Below the pieces are notes generated by a model that was not told where the DNA came from, did not search any database, and worked only from the letters and a program-made list of their open reading frames with translations. Below are positions 1-7,597 of a DNA stretch of 14,544 bases, piece after piece; positions within the stretch are counted from its first letter, which is position 1; every line of letters begins with the position of its first letter. This stretch comes from a candidate division TA06 bacterium DG_78 (lineage in GTDB: Bacteria > Hydrothermota > Tepidihabitantia > SM23-42): assembly GCA_001303225.1 (NCBI GenBank), contig LJNI01000043.1, positions 1 to 14,544 on the forward strand, in the 5' to 3' direction. Made by a program: the position numbers and the translations under genes.

Positions 1-1374
1 CGCGCCAGTAAACGCACCTTTCTCATAGCCGAATAATTCACTCTCTAATAAATTGTCTGGTATCGCACCACAATTCACCACGACTAATGGCTTCTCAGCA
101 CGATCACTCTCTTGATGTAACAATTTCGTAATCAATTCCTTACCCGTACCTGTTTCACCGGTAATCAAAATCGTTGCATCAGTCCGCGCTAAACGAGAGA
201 TCGTCTTACTCACTTCCTCAATCTGCGAAGATTTACCAATGAGCTGTGGTTCCTTCCGTTTCTCATCCTTGCGCAAACCAAACACCGCTATCTGATTCCC
301 TCCTTTACTCTTTGCTACAAAGAGGGCATGGTCTGCCTCAACGACAATGTTTTCACCATCAGTAATCTTCTCAACTGGGAATGTCGATAAACCGATACTT
401 ATCGTTGTTGAAACAGTTTCTTTATCATCGACAGGGAATTGTAAGCCTGCAATCTCTTTTTGTAACCGCTGGGCAAGGTATCGCGCACCTCGTACTCCAA
501 TTTCAGGCATTAAAATAGCAAATTCATCACCACCATACCGTGCGGCGATATCGCAATTTCTTACTGATCCTTTGATGAGTTCTGCAATTTTTACGAGTAT
601 TGAATTCCCAAAGAGGTGTCCATAAGAATCGTTGATCGCCTTAAAATTATCAAGGTCGATCATGATAAAAGAAATAGTGTCTTTTTTATATCTGAGCGCA
701 CGGTTAATTTCTTCATCGAGACGGGTACGTAAGTAGCCATAATTATACAAACCTGTGAGGGAATCACGTACGCTCGAATCATAGAGACGCGTATTTTCAA
801 TCGCCACACTTGCCTGGGCAGCAAATGCCTCAAATAATCGCTCTTCGAGTTTAGTAAAACTCTCGGTCTCTGAATGAGAATCGACATAGATTAAACCTAA
901 GAGGTGTTTTTTCGCCTTTAGTGGTACGCACATTACCATACGCAAACCAAGGACCTCAATGCTCTCACTGACTTTAAACTCCTCCTCTTTGTAAATGTCA
1001 CTCAGGAATAGCGACGTGCCACTCGCAAGTACTTGATTAACAACACTCCGTGAAATTTTAAACTCTTCACTCTCTAATGTTTTCTTGTCAATATTTCTGG
1101 TTACCCTGAATTCTAAGTTACCATCATTTCTGAAGAGCATAAGGAATCCACGTTCTGCCTTTGTCAGGCTAATCGCAGAATCAACGATGAGCTCGAGTAA
1201 TTGATTGAAATCCCGAGGTGTATTGATCGAATGTGTGACCTCAAGCAAGGAATAGAGATAACGATTCTCTTTTAAAAGTTCATCAGGATCCTTTTCATGA
1301 CCAATTTTTTTCTCTAAATGTTCAACCTTATTGAGGTATCTATTTAAAGAGGAATCTTTCTTTTTCTTAGTCAT
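1..1374 (-). CDS. GAF - GGDEF - sigma54 AAA+ regulator (C-terminus cut by window edge)
   Basis: The reading frame is open from ATG 1374 to the window edge: 458 residues, with the C-terminus missing. Residues 1-45 are basic and probably coiled coil. Residues about 45-190 read as a GAF sensor domain. Residues about 205-380 are a GGDEF diguanylate cyclase domain with an intact GGDEF at 281-285, the metal/substrate motif IDLDNFKAINDSYGH, and an RNCD (RxxD) at 272-275, exactly five residues before GGDEF, where the c-di-GMP inhibitory site sits in active cyclases. A sigma54-activator AAA+ domain follows: Walker A GETGTGKE at 406-413 and GAFTGA at 453-458, the last residues visible. A Fis-type DNA-binding domain may follow but cannot be seen. 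The start is firm: a stop codon lies four codons upstream and the next Met is about 95 codons downstream. Inferred role: ligand-sensing, c-di-GMP-producing activator of RNA polymerase-sigma54. The kinase gene ends 32 nt upstream. Confidence 0.93.
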   Translation of the reverse strand, partial: MTKKKKDSSLNRYLNKVEHLEKKIGHEKDPDELLKENRYLYSLLEVTHSINTPRDFNQLLELIVDSAISLTKAERGFLMLFRNDGNLEFRVTRNIDKKTLESEEFKISRSVVNQVLASGTSLFLSDIYKEEEFKVSESIEVLGLRMVMCVPLKAKKHLLGLIYVDSHSETESFTKLEERLFEAFAAQASVAIENTRLYDSSVRDSLTGLYNYGYLRTRLDEEINRALRYKKDTISFIMIDLDNFKAINDSYGHLFGNSILVKIAELIKGSVRNCDIAARYGGDEFAILMPEIGVRGARYLAQRLQKEIAGLQFPVDDKETVSTTISIGLSTFPVEKITDGENIVVEADHALFVAKSKGGNQIAVFGLRKDEKRKEPQLIGKSSQIEEVSKTISRLARTDATILITGETGTGKELITKLLHQESDRAEKPLVVVNCGAIPDNLLESELFGYEKGAFTGA

Positions 1375-1382
1375 TGCACTAT

Positions 1383-1410
1383 ATTATACACAAAATCCTT
1401 GGAGAGTCAA
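1383..1410 (-). promoter_or_regulatory. sigma-70-type promoter for the GAF-GGDEF-AAA+ gene, predicted leaderless
   Basis: On the minus strand TTGACT (1405-1410) and TATAAT (1383-1388) are separated by 16 nt. The -35 overlaps the kinase stop codon. Only 8 nt separate the -10 from ATG 1374, so transcription should begin at or within a few bases of the start codon. The only purine-rich AAGGA lies 21 nt upstream of ATG, too far for a Shine-Dalgarno and upstream of the expected start site. No transcript data are available. Confidence 0.65.
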
Positions 1411-4400
1411 CTCAGCGAAGTAGATTTTTCAACCCCGTCAATAGCAGCAAAAACAGCCTGACGATCAGAGCGATGTAAATAGCATTTCCTCATCGCACTA
1501 TGCTTCATTATGCTCGTTACATCCACCAGTGTTTTAATACACTTCTTGTAGTATCGTAGTGCTTTACGATATGCTCTGTTCTCCTGATGCATCTCACCAT
1601 ACGCGAAATGAACTTTCCAAAGAATTTCAGGATAGTTGATCTCTTCGGCGAGTTTTATCGCCTCATTATATATTAAGGTACTGTCCGTTTGCGACAGAAC
1701 GCCCACTTTGTATCCGTGTTTAGCTTTCATTAGCAAGGCCTTAACATAAACATCTTTCGCCCCCATATTTCTTGCAGTATCGGCTGCCCTGCACGCCATC
1801 TCAAAACCCTCATGATATTTTTTTTCATAATAATAGATTTCAGTGAGTAAAAGAAACAACTGTACTAATCGTCTTTTCATCTTCAATTTTTTTGCTATAC
1901 CTACTCCTTTTTTACAATAATCGTGGGCGAGTGCATAGTCGTGCATCATCAGATGGATTTGACAAAATGTTGTGTAGCATTCAATCTCTACATCTTGTAA
2001 TGCGAAAGCAGCAGCAATCTTTAGGGCATCTCTGCCATATCGTTTTGCTCTTGAAATTTCTCCAATTTCCAGGAATGTGAAACTCATAAGAACCAGTACA
2101 CGACCAGCGGCACGTTGCTGCCCGCTCTCGCGGGTGATCTTTAATGCCTTTCTATGGTACTCTAGAGACACTGTATAGTCTCCTTTTGAGTGGTTTATGT
2201 CACCAAGTACCATCAACGCAAAAATTTTTTTCTCAGTCCAACCTATTTCATCCAGTATCTTTAGTGCCTGCTTAGTAGATGTTTCTGCCTCACTATAGTT
2301 ACAGAGTGCTAAATAACAATTGCCGAGTTCGAGAAGAACTCCACCTGTTATAAGTGGAGTGCCAATTTTTTTCGAAATAGCGAGCGCTTTTTGAAAACAG
2401 GTTAGGGCCTTTAAATAATACCCCCTCTCTTTAAGAATATTACCAAGATTGAGTAACCGAATTGAAACACCTTGTTGTTCTCCGATTCTCTCAGAAACCT
2501 TAATTGACTTTTGATAATAAACAGATGCTTTCTGGTAATCAAATTTCAATTGGTAACTGATACCGAGATTATTTAAAACAGCAGCAACTCCGAAATCATT
2601 ATCAGCTCTTTTATAGTACTTATAAGCTTGTTTATAATATGAAATAGCTTTATCATAACTTCCCCTTCCATACTCACTCATATAAAACTCAACATCACCT
2701 ATTGAACCGTATACACTACCTTTCAGGCGTATTGCCTCTTTTCCCTTTATATTTTTTAAGAATTTAAAAGTTCTCACATTGAATTTATGAGCCTTCTCAT
2801 AATTTCCTAACATTAAGTAGCTTCTACATAATTTAATATTGAATTCTGCGCCTAAGGATGCTTTCATTCTCCGTGACTTTACTTGTTTTAAAAACCCGAG
2901 TGCTTTTCTGTACATCTGGAGAGCACCAGACCAATTTCCACTTGATTCATAAACATAAGCAAGTTTGCCATAAATTTTAATTTTTTCATCAATCGTCCCA
3001 GTTTTAAGATTAAGTGCTTTACTATAGCTCTTAATCGCGTCATTGTAACAACCAATAAGAGTCTCAATGTACGCCAGTTTTTGCAAAACGTCAAACCGCA
3101 TCTTCAGATTTTTATTATTTAATAACCCAAGCACACTCTTATAAAATTGGATTGCCTGCTCATTAGCATACCGACTGCTACTCTTTTCTGCGGCGCGAAG
3201 ACCATATTCAACTCCTCTTTTATGATCTTGCGCATTGATAAAGTAATATGCCACATCCTCAATAACCGGTTCTAAGTTCTTCATATTGTCAGTCTCTAAG
3301 ACCTCACCTATTCGGTAATTCAGTTCCTTCTTTTCTCGATTACTCAACTGCTTATGTAATACCTCGCGTAATGTTGCATGGCTAAATAAATAAATAACGC
3401 CTCTCTCAACCAGAATCTGCCTCCTCCTCAGCTCCCATAGAGCCCTTGATAATTCAGTATCATCTAATTTCATTAACTTTTTTATCACTTCATAGGTAAA
3501 TCCTCTCAAGAAGACTGCAGCAACCTTCACAATTTCTCGAGGAGTACGATCTAAATCCTCTATTCTCTTCAAAACCGTATCCTCTATCGTTTTAGGAACT
3601 GAAAATTTCTTTATACTATCTATCTCTAATTTCTCACCAATACACACACCCTTGATTTTCAAAAGCGTTCGCATTATTTCTTCAACAAAAAAGGGGTTTC
3701 CGTTGGTTTTCTCCATAAGGTAGCGTACGAGAGCAGAAGAATTTGAGGTAGATGTTATCGTAGAATCTATAAATTCATGGAGACTCCTCAGTGTTAACGA
3801 CCTCAACACTACCTGGTTCAAACAACCTTGATTTTTTAAACTACTTATCATTCTCTTGAACGAAGCACGTTCTTTCAACCCTTCTTCGCGGCAGGTCGCA
3901 CAAATAAAAATATTTTTGCCAATAAGATTACGCCCGAGATACTCTAAAAATTGAAGGCTCAAGTCATCTGCCCAGTGCAGATCTTCCAGTAGAATAATGA
4001 TTTCGCCGAGGTCTGCAGCAACAGAGTATATCAACTCAGAGAGTGCCTCGAAGTTTCTCAATTTTTCTTGTTTCGGGTCCAGAGTTGCCAGTATAGGTAA
4101 ATTTTTATTTAGGTGACCATCAGCTAAGTCAGGAAATATTTTAAATAAAATTGCCAGTGATGATTTCAGCCTACTCGTAGGTTTGATATAATTAATTAGT
4201 TCGCTGAAAACATAATAAAAAGGGTCTAACGCACCAAGTTTATCTCTATACGCATAGCCAAGAAACGCATGGCTGCGCTGCAATTGGGTGGTAATCTTAA
4301 ATTCCCTTACCAATCTGCTCTTACCGATCCCTGCTTCTCCTATGACCAATACGACATTGCCTTTACCCCTCCGCGCCCGTTCATATGACGATGTTAGTAA

Positions 4401-5363
4401 TTGCATCTCTTTTTCTCGGTCTACAAATCTACTGCTCAAGAGATACCCTTCGAGTGTCTTCTCTGTTTCGAGTGCGAACCTCAAACCAGTCAGCCTATTT
4501 ATTTCTTTAATGATCTCATTAGCACGGCTAAAACGCATGGCGGGTTCAACGGTTATCAGTCGTACCAGCATTCGACCGAGCTCATGGGGAATATCATCAA
4601 TAATTTTTGTTACCGACTCGCTGTAATAGTCTTGTTGTTTAAGAATACTAGCAAAGCTCTCTTTTTCTGCAGCTTTAAAATGTTTCCTCGTCAATACTTC
4701 ATAGAGCAGTACGCCTAAGGAATAGATATCTGCACGGTGGTCAACTGCCAAACCCTTAACTACCTCGGGCGCAATATAAGGAAATGTTCCTTTAATGAAT
4801 GCACCGCCTTTTATTCGTTGTTCACCAGCAAGGCCAAAATCCATGAGTTTGGCACAGTGCACTGAGCTTAGGGCATAGTGCTTTTTACCCCTTGCACTTT
4901 GCCCTGCCAGGATTCTCGTCCCTTCAGAACGGAACTCTATGCCTTTTGCTATTAAGACATTACTCGGCTTTATATCAAAGTGAATTAAACCTTTCGCGTG
5001 TATATATTCTAAAACACGGCAAAGTTGAACAATCCAGGTACATAAAGTAGCACGAGAGGCACCACCTGCTGCTTGAAAAATATTCTTACCATCCACATAT
5101 TCCATTGTAAAATAGCTCCTACCATCCTTAAGCACACCAAAATCATATACTGAGCAGAGATTAGGATGGTGTAATCGAGTGAGCAATTTAAATTCCCTTT
5201 TAAAACGTTGAATTTCCTCAGATGATGTCTCTTCTCGAGACAACATTTTTAATGCCATTATTCTTTGATCTCTTAAATCTTTGACTTTGTAGACTTTGCC
5301 TGTAGCACCTGCCCCTTGTTTTTTGAGGATTTTGTAGCGGTTATCAACTATCCAATGTTGCAT
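1407..5363 (-). CDS. Serine/threonine protein kinase with AAA-type ATPase and long TPR array
   Basis: This large cytoplasmic signalling protein (1318 residues, no membrane segment seen) has three parts. The kinase domain (about 9-290) has glycine loop GxGxxG at 17-22, Lys39 in ALKM, probable C-helix Glu57, HFDIKPSN at 128-135, DFG at 175-177 and APE at 198-200; catalytic residues are intact. The catalytic loop is HFD rather than HRD, so it is a non-RD kinase. An ATPase domain (about 310-600) has Walker A GEAGIGKS (342-349) and Walker B IIILLEDLHWAD (455-466), as in AAA_16-type ATPases of large kinase and transcription regulators. Roughly residue 740 to the end is a run of TPR-like helical repeats. 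Asn135 to DFG spans 40 residues instead of about 13, because of an in-frame insert (see hairpin at 4855-4905). ATG 5363 is preferred over TTG 5366: AAAGGA ends 8 nt before the ATG. The partner could be the downstream sigma54 regulator; that is inference. Confidence 0.93.
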   Translation of the reverse strand: MQHWIVDNRYKILKKQGAGATGKVYKVKDLRDQRIMALKMLSREETSSEEIQRFKREFKLLTRLHHPNLCSVYDFGVLKDGRSYFTMEYVDGKNIFQAAGGASRATLCTWIVQLCRVLEYIHAKGLIHFDIKPSNVLIAKGIEFRSEGTRILAGQSARGKKHYALSSVHCAKLMDFGLAGEQRIKGGAFIKGTFPYIAPEVVKGLAVDHRADIYSLGVLLYEVLTRKHFKAAEKESFASILKQQDYYSESVTKIIDDIPHELGRMLVRLITVEPAMRFSRANEIIKEINRLTGLRFALETEKTLEGYLLSSRFVDREKEMQLLTSSYERARRGKGNVVLVIGEAGIGKSRLVREFKITTQLQRSHAFLGYAYRDKLGALDPFYYVFSELINYIKPTSRLKSSLAILFKIFPDLADGHLNKNLPILATLDPKQEKLRNFEALSELIYSVAADLGEIIILLEDLHWADDLSLQFLEYLGRNLIGKNIFICATCREEGLKERASFKRMISSLKNQGCLNQVVLRSLTLRSLHEFIDSTITSTSNSSALVRYLMEKTNGNPFFVEEIMRTLLKIKGVCIGEKLEIDSIKKFSVPKTIEDTVLKRIEDLDRTPREIVKVAAVFLRGFTYEVIKKLMKLDDTELSRALWELRRRQILVERGVIYLFSHATLREVLHKQLSNREKKELNYRIGEVLETDNMKNLEPVIEDVAYYFINAQDHKRGVEYGLRAAEKSSSRYANEQAIQFYKSVLGLLNNKNLKMRFDVLQKLAYIETLIGCYNDAIKSYSKALNLKTGTIDEKIKIYGKLAYVYESSGNWSGALQMYRKALGFLKQVKSRRMKASLGAEFNIKLCRSYLMLGNYEKAHKFNVRTFKFLKNIKGKEAIRLKGSVYGSIGDVEFYMSEYGRGSYDKAISYYKQAYKYYKRADNDFGVAAVLNNLGISYQLKFDYQKASVYYQKSIKVSERIGEQQGVSIRLLNLGNILKERGYYLKALTCFQKALAISKKIGTPLITGGVLLELGNCYLALCNYSEAETSTKQALKILDEIGWTEKKIFALMVLGDINHSKGDYTVSLEYHRKALKITRESGQQRAAGRVLVLMSFTFLEIGEISRAKRYGRDALKIAAAFALQDVEIECYTTFCQIHLMMHDYALAHDYCKKGVGIAKKLKMKRRLVQLFLLLTEIYYYEKKYHEGFEMACRAADTARNMGAKDVYVKALLMKAKHGYKVGVLSQTDSTLIYNEAIKLAEEINYPEILWKVHFAYGEMHQENRAYRKALRYYKKCIKTLVDVTSIMKHSAMRKCYLHRSDRQAVFAAIDGVEKSTSLS
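4855..4905. repeat. Hairpin-forming insert inside the kinase coding region
   Basis: AGGGCATAGTGC (4870-4881) and GCACTTTGCCCT (4894-4905) are inverted repeats, 11 of 12 positions pairing around a 12 nt loop. The perfect palindrome CAGTGCACTG (4855-4864) sits just beside them. Together they encode kinase residues 153-170, in the middle of a segment of about 27 residues that kinases normally lack between the catalytic loop and DFG. The base composition (GTGC/GGGC-rich) differs from the AT-rich surroundings. It looks like a small palindromic element inserted in frame, but copies elsewhere in the genome cannot be checked from this window. Confidence 0.6.
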
Positions 5364-5387
5364 CAATGCAATCCTTTTATTATATTT

Positions 5388-5415
5388 ATTATAACTCCTC
5401 GATGACTTCTGTCAA
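5388..5415 (-). promoter_or_regulatory. Consensus sigma-70 promoter of the kinase gene
   Basis: TTGACA (5410-5415) and TATAAT (5388-5393) are both perfect hexamers separated by 16 nt on the minus strand. The expected transcript start is near 5381, giving a leader of about 18 nt that contains AAAGGA (5372-5377), 8 nt before ATG 5363. This marks the start of the signalling transcription unit after the DUF366 gene. The rest of the intergenic stretch (5416-5544) holds only weak AT-rich dyads (for example ATAATGAGATTAT) and no GC-rich terminator hairpin. Confidence 0.75.
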
Positions 5416-5544
5416 GAAAGATCTATTAAAGAATTCTAGAAAAGGATCTTCATTATGTCTGAAATGATTGAGTTATCGTTGGATTTTTTAAAACGAAGAT
5501 AATGAGATTATTAAAAATCTACAAATCCCTTGCTATTTAATTTA

Positions 5545-6102
5545 TTAATCTACCCATCGTACCTTACATTGTGCAGCACATATTTTATCGTAGTCTTTCA
5601 CATATCTATCCATTATAATATTCGCAAACTCATTCGGTTCAATATTGTAATCCCGTAATCCTCTTGTCTTAACCGGTGTGTTTATCGAAGTAACATTGAC
5701 ACCAAAATGTATGAGTGTAGAAATGGGTGATACAGTAGCAACAGATACTGAAAGTTTATTATCATCATCATACAAATCGCTGTTCACCCTTCTGATTGTC
5801 AGCTTACCAACGACGTCATTTATTGCATCTTTTACGATGTCAGTAATGAGATATTGTCTTAAAACAGCTTTCTCGAGATCTCTATCATAGTGTTCTATGA
5901 TGAAGTGAAGCATTAATTCTGAATATATTGACTTACCTGCTTTTAAATCATCTATATCGACCATCTCTTTTAGTTTAACATCACATGGACCACAGAAGGA
6001 AATAATCGAATCACCGATAATACCAAAGTTTTTATATGCAAAATGACTACGTAACTGCTCGCCTGTGTACGCTATTTCTTCTTTAATAAAGCGGTATCTC
6101 AT
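5545..6102 (-). CDS. DUF366 family protein
   Basis: This 185-residue protein is recognised as DUF366, a family of unknown function found in archaea and some bacteria, from its characteristic conserved run: an N-terminal MRYRFI, YTGEQLRSH, GDSI, the FCGPCDVKL segment, SELMLHFIIEH, LEKAVLRQ, KLSVSVATVSPIST and a terminal cysteine-containing AAQCKVR. No signal peptide or membrane segment is visible. Its ATG overlaps the TGA of the upstream TPR gene (ATGA), so the two are probably translationally coupled and the start is firm. It is the last gene of the operon before the kinase promoter. I assign no catalytic role; the recurring Cys and His residues (GPC, MLHF, AAQC) are the obvious candidates for a functional site. 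Family assignment rests on remembered motifs rather than a search. Confidence 0.85.
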   Translation of the reverse strand: MRYRFIKEEIAYTGEQLRSHFAYKNFGIIGDSIISFCGPCDVKLKEMVDIDDLKAGKSIYSELMLHFIIEHYDRDLEKAVLRQYLITDIVKDAINDVVGKLTIRRVNSDLYDDDNKLSVSVATVSPISTLIHFGVNVTSINTPVKTRGLRDYNIEPNEFANIIMDRYVKDYDKICAAQCKVRWVD

Positions 6103-6356
6103 TCTTCTATGAGTTTATCGAGATGTTCTTGCGCTGATTTAAAATTCGGGTCTATCTTCAATGCCAATCTAAATGAATCGCGTGCTTGAACTTTCTCGCT
6201 CAGTGCTTCATAGGCAATACCTAAATTGTAGTATAATTTGGGAACAACTTTATTTATCTTTTCGGCTTTTTTGAGCACCTTGATTGCTTCTTCAAATTTT
6301 TGACTCAGAATATAAAAATCACTAAGTTCGATGAGATCGTCAAAATTATCGTTCAC
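6099..6356 (-). CDS. Small tetratricopeptide-repeat protein
   Basis: This 85-residue protein is built almost entirely of two TPR units: about residues 5-38 (LSDFYILSQKFEEAIKVLKK) and 39-72 (LYYNLGIAYEALSEKVQARD, then ALKIDPNF). It contains the canonical alternation of small and aromatic residues plus a short capping helix. TPRs bind partner proteins; no enzyme domain or signal peptide is present. The start is GTG at 6356, overlapping the TGA of the trkA-like gene (GTGA), with AGAAGG about 10 nt upstream. Its stop overlaps the start of the DUF366 gene. The tight overlaps suggest stoichiometric co-expression of the RCK, TPR and DUF366 proteins; a physical complex is speculation. Confidence 0.85.
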   Translation of the reverse strand: MNDNFDDLIELSDFYILSQKFEEAIKVLKKAEKINKVVPKLYYNLGIAYEALSEKVQARDSFRLALKIDPNFKSAQEHLDKLIEE

Positions 6357-7039
6357 AGTTTTTTAACCTTCTCGAGGTTATCGTAATTTCCAAGGAGTAT
6401 AAGGACGTCGCCTGGGATGAGCTCATCAGAACCTCCTGGACCAATGATAACCTCTTCTTTAAAATCAGTTGTACCATTTGGTTTTGAATATGGTACTTTT
6501 CGTTTTATTGCAATAACACTTACGTTATATTTAATGCGCAATTTCAAATCACCAAGGGTTTTGTTAGCGAGCTTTTTTGGCGCAACCATTTCAATAATAC
6601 CATGTGTTTTGGAGACTTCAATGATATCGAATATTTTTGGACTCGCAAGACTTTCCGCTAATTTCTCTGCCATCTCGCGTTCAGGAAATACAATCCGATC
6701 AGCACCGACTTTTCTGAGAATCTTTGAGTGTAACTCATTATTCGCCTTTACGATAACCTGTTTTAATCCAAGTTCTTTTAGTGCGAGTGTAATCATAATA
6801 CTATCTTCAATTGTTTCAGCCATACTCACAATTGCAGTCTCAAAGTCTGCGATACCAAGTTCTCTCAATGCTTTTTCATCGGTAGCATCCATGACGACTG
6901 CTTGTGAAACAATACCTTCTATTTCCTTAACACGTCCTTCATCTCTATCAATTGCCAATACTTCGAAATTCTTCTCACCGAGTGCCCGAGCAACACTCGA
7001 CCCAAACCGGCCTAAACCAATCACAACAAATTGTTTCAT
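6353..7039 (-). CDS. TrkA/KtrA-like potassium-uptake regulatory (RCK) protein
   Basis: This 228-residue cytosolic protein has an N-terminal RCK_N Rossmann fold: nucleotide-binding loop VIGLGRFGSSVARAL near residues 5-19, an acidic residue ending strand 2 (AIDRDE), and later MDATDEKAL and VSMAETIEDS. An RCK_C domain with ligand-binding strands follows (residues about 135-228). Such proteins gate TrkH/KtrB-type K+ channels in response to nucleotides. No channel gene lies in the window, so the partner is elsewhere. The start is ATG 7039, not the adjacent TTG 7042, because AGGAGG (7045-7050) is 5 nt from ATG and only 2 nt from TTG. The Shine-Dalgarno overlaps the stop codon of the preceding small-subunit gene, which ties this gene to the metabolic operon. 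Its stop overlaps the TPR gene. Confidence 0.9.
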   Translation of the reverse strand: MKQFVVIGLGRFGSSVARALGEKNFEVLAIDRDEGRVKEIEGIVSQAVVMDATDEKALRELGIADFETAIVSMAETIEDSIMITLALKELGLKQVIVKANNELHSKILRKVGADRIVFPEREMAEKLAESLASPKIFDIIEVSKTHGIIEMVAPKKLANKTLGDLKLRIKYNVSVIAIKRKVPYSKPNGTTDFKEEVIIGPGGSDELIPGDVLILLGNYDNLEKVKKL

Positions 7040-7048
7040 CAATTCCTC

Positions 7049-7591
7049 CTACTCATGGCCAGCACATCTATTTTTTAAATATGGTATCAAACCACCAGCA
7101 CTAATAATTCCTAAAATAAAGGGAGGCAGTTTAACCGCCTGAAGTTCCTCACCATTTTTCATATTTTTGATTATACCGCTTTTAAAATTAATTTCAAGAG
7201 TATCATTATGAACTACGTGTTGCGTAATATTTGGCACGATGAGCACAGGAAGACCAAGATTGATAGCATTTCGAAAAAATATACGAGCAAATGATTCAGC
7301 GAGGATGAGACTAATACCAAAATACTTTAAACAGGCTGCAGCCTGTTCACGAGAAGAACCGCATCCAAAATTCTTACCAGCAACAATGATATCTCCTGGT
7401 TGTGCTGTTGTGAGGAAATCTGGGTAGACAGTTTCAAAACAGTGCCGTGCCATTTCTTGATTATCAGTTGTGATTGAAAGATATTTGCCTGGATAGATAA
7501 CATCTGTATTAATATTATTTCCAAATTTGTAGACCTTTCCGACAATACGGTCCCTTGTAACTGAACGCGAAAATCGAGTATTCTTTGTCAT
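7049..7591 (-). CDS. Aconitase/isopropylmalate-isomerase family small subunit, copy 1
   Basis: This swivel-domain subunit (180 residues) pairs with the large subunit encoded 6 nt upstream to form a two-subunit hydro-lyase that moves a hydroxyl group on a 2- or 3-hydroxy tricarboxylate or dicarboxylate. Visible motifs are FGNNINTD, PGKYLSI, GKNFGCGSSREQA (the swivel-domain signature with the active-site Ser-Arg) and SFARIFFRNAINLGLPVL. The substrate-specificity loop reads YLSI, matching neither the YLRT remembered for homoaconitase nor the YLVM/YLVY type of isopropylmalate isomerase. The N-terminus is about 17 residues longer than the usual start just before KVYKFG; an upstream AGGA supports ATG 7591. 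LeuD, homoaconitase HacB, dimethylmalate dehydratase DmdB or a split aconitase are all possible, so no symbol is given. Confidence 0.88.
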   Translation of the reverse strand: MTKNTRFSRSVTRDRIVGKVYKFGNNINTDVIYPGKYLSITTDNQEMARHCFETVYPDFLTTAQPGDIIVAGKNFGCGSSREQAAACLKYFGISLILAESFARIFFRNAINLGLPVLIVPNITQHVVHNDTLEINFKSGIIKNMKNGEELQAVKLPPFILGIISAGGLIPYLKNRCAGHE

Positions 7592-7597
7592 AACTGC

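Noticed and set aside
347..887. Short ORFs on both strands in the left 900 bases
   Set aside because: They lie inside the GAF-GGDEF-AAA+ frame, which is continuous from 1374 to the window edge with all expected motifs.
1407..5363. TPR-coding region as DNA tandem repeats
   Set aside because: The repeat is at protein level only; no near-identical DNA units were seen across the array.
5416..5544. Terminator after the DUF366 gene
   Set aside because: Only weak dyads such as ATAATGAGATTAT and AAGATC/GATCTT arms with a long loop are present, with no following U-tract on the minus strand.
6417..7142. Long plus-strand ORF (241 codons) opposite the trkA-like gene
   Set aside because: It is the antisense shadow of the RCK protein and the end of a small-subunit gene. 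It is serine/isoleucine-rich without any domain, and the minus-strand frame is a clear conserved family.
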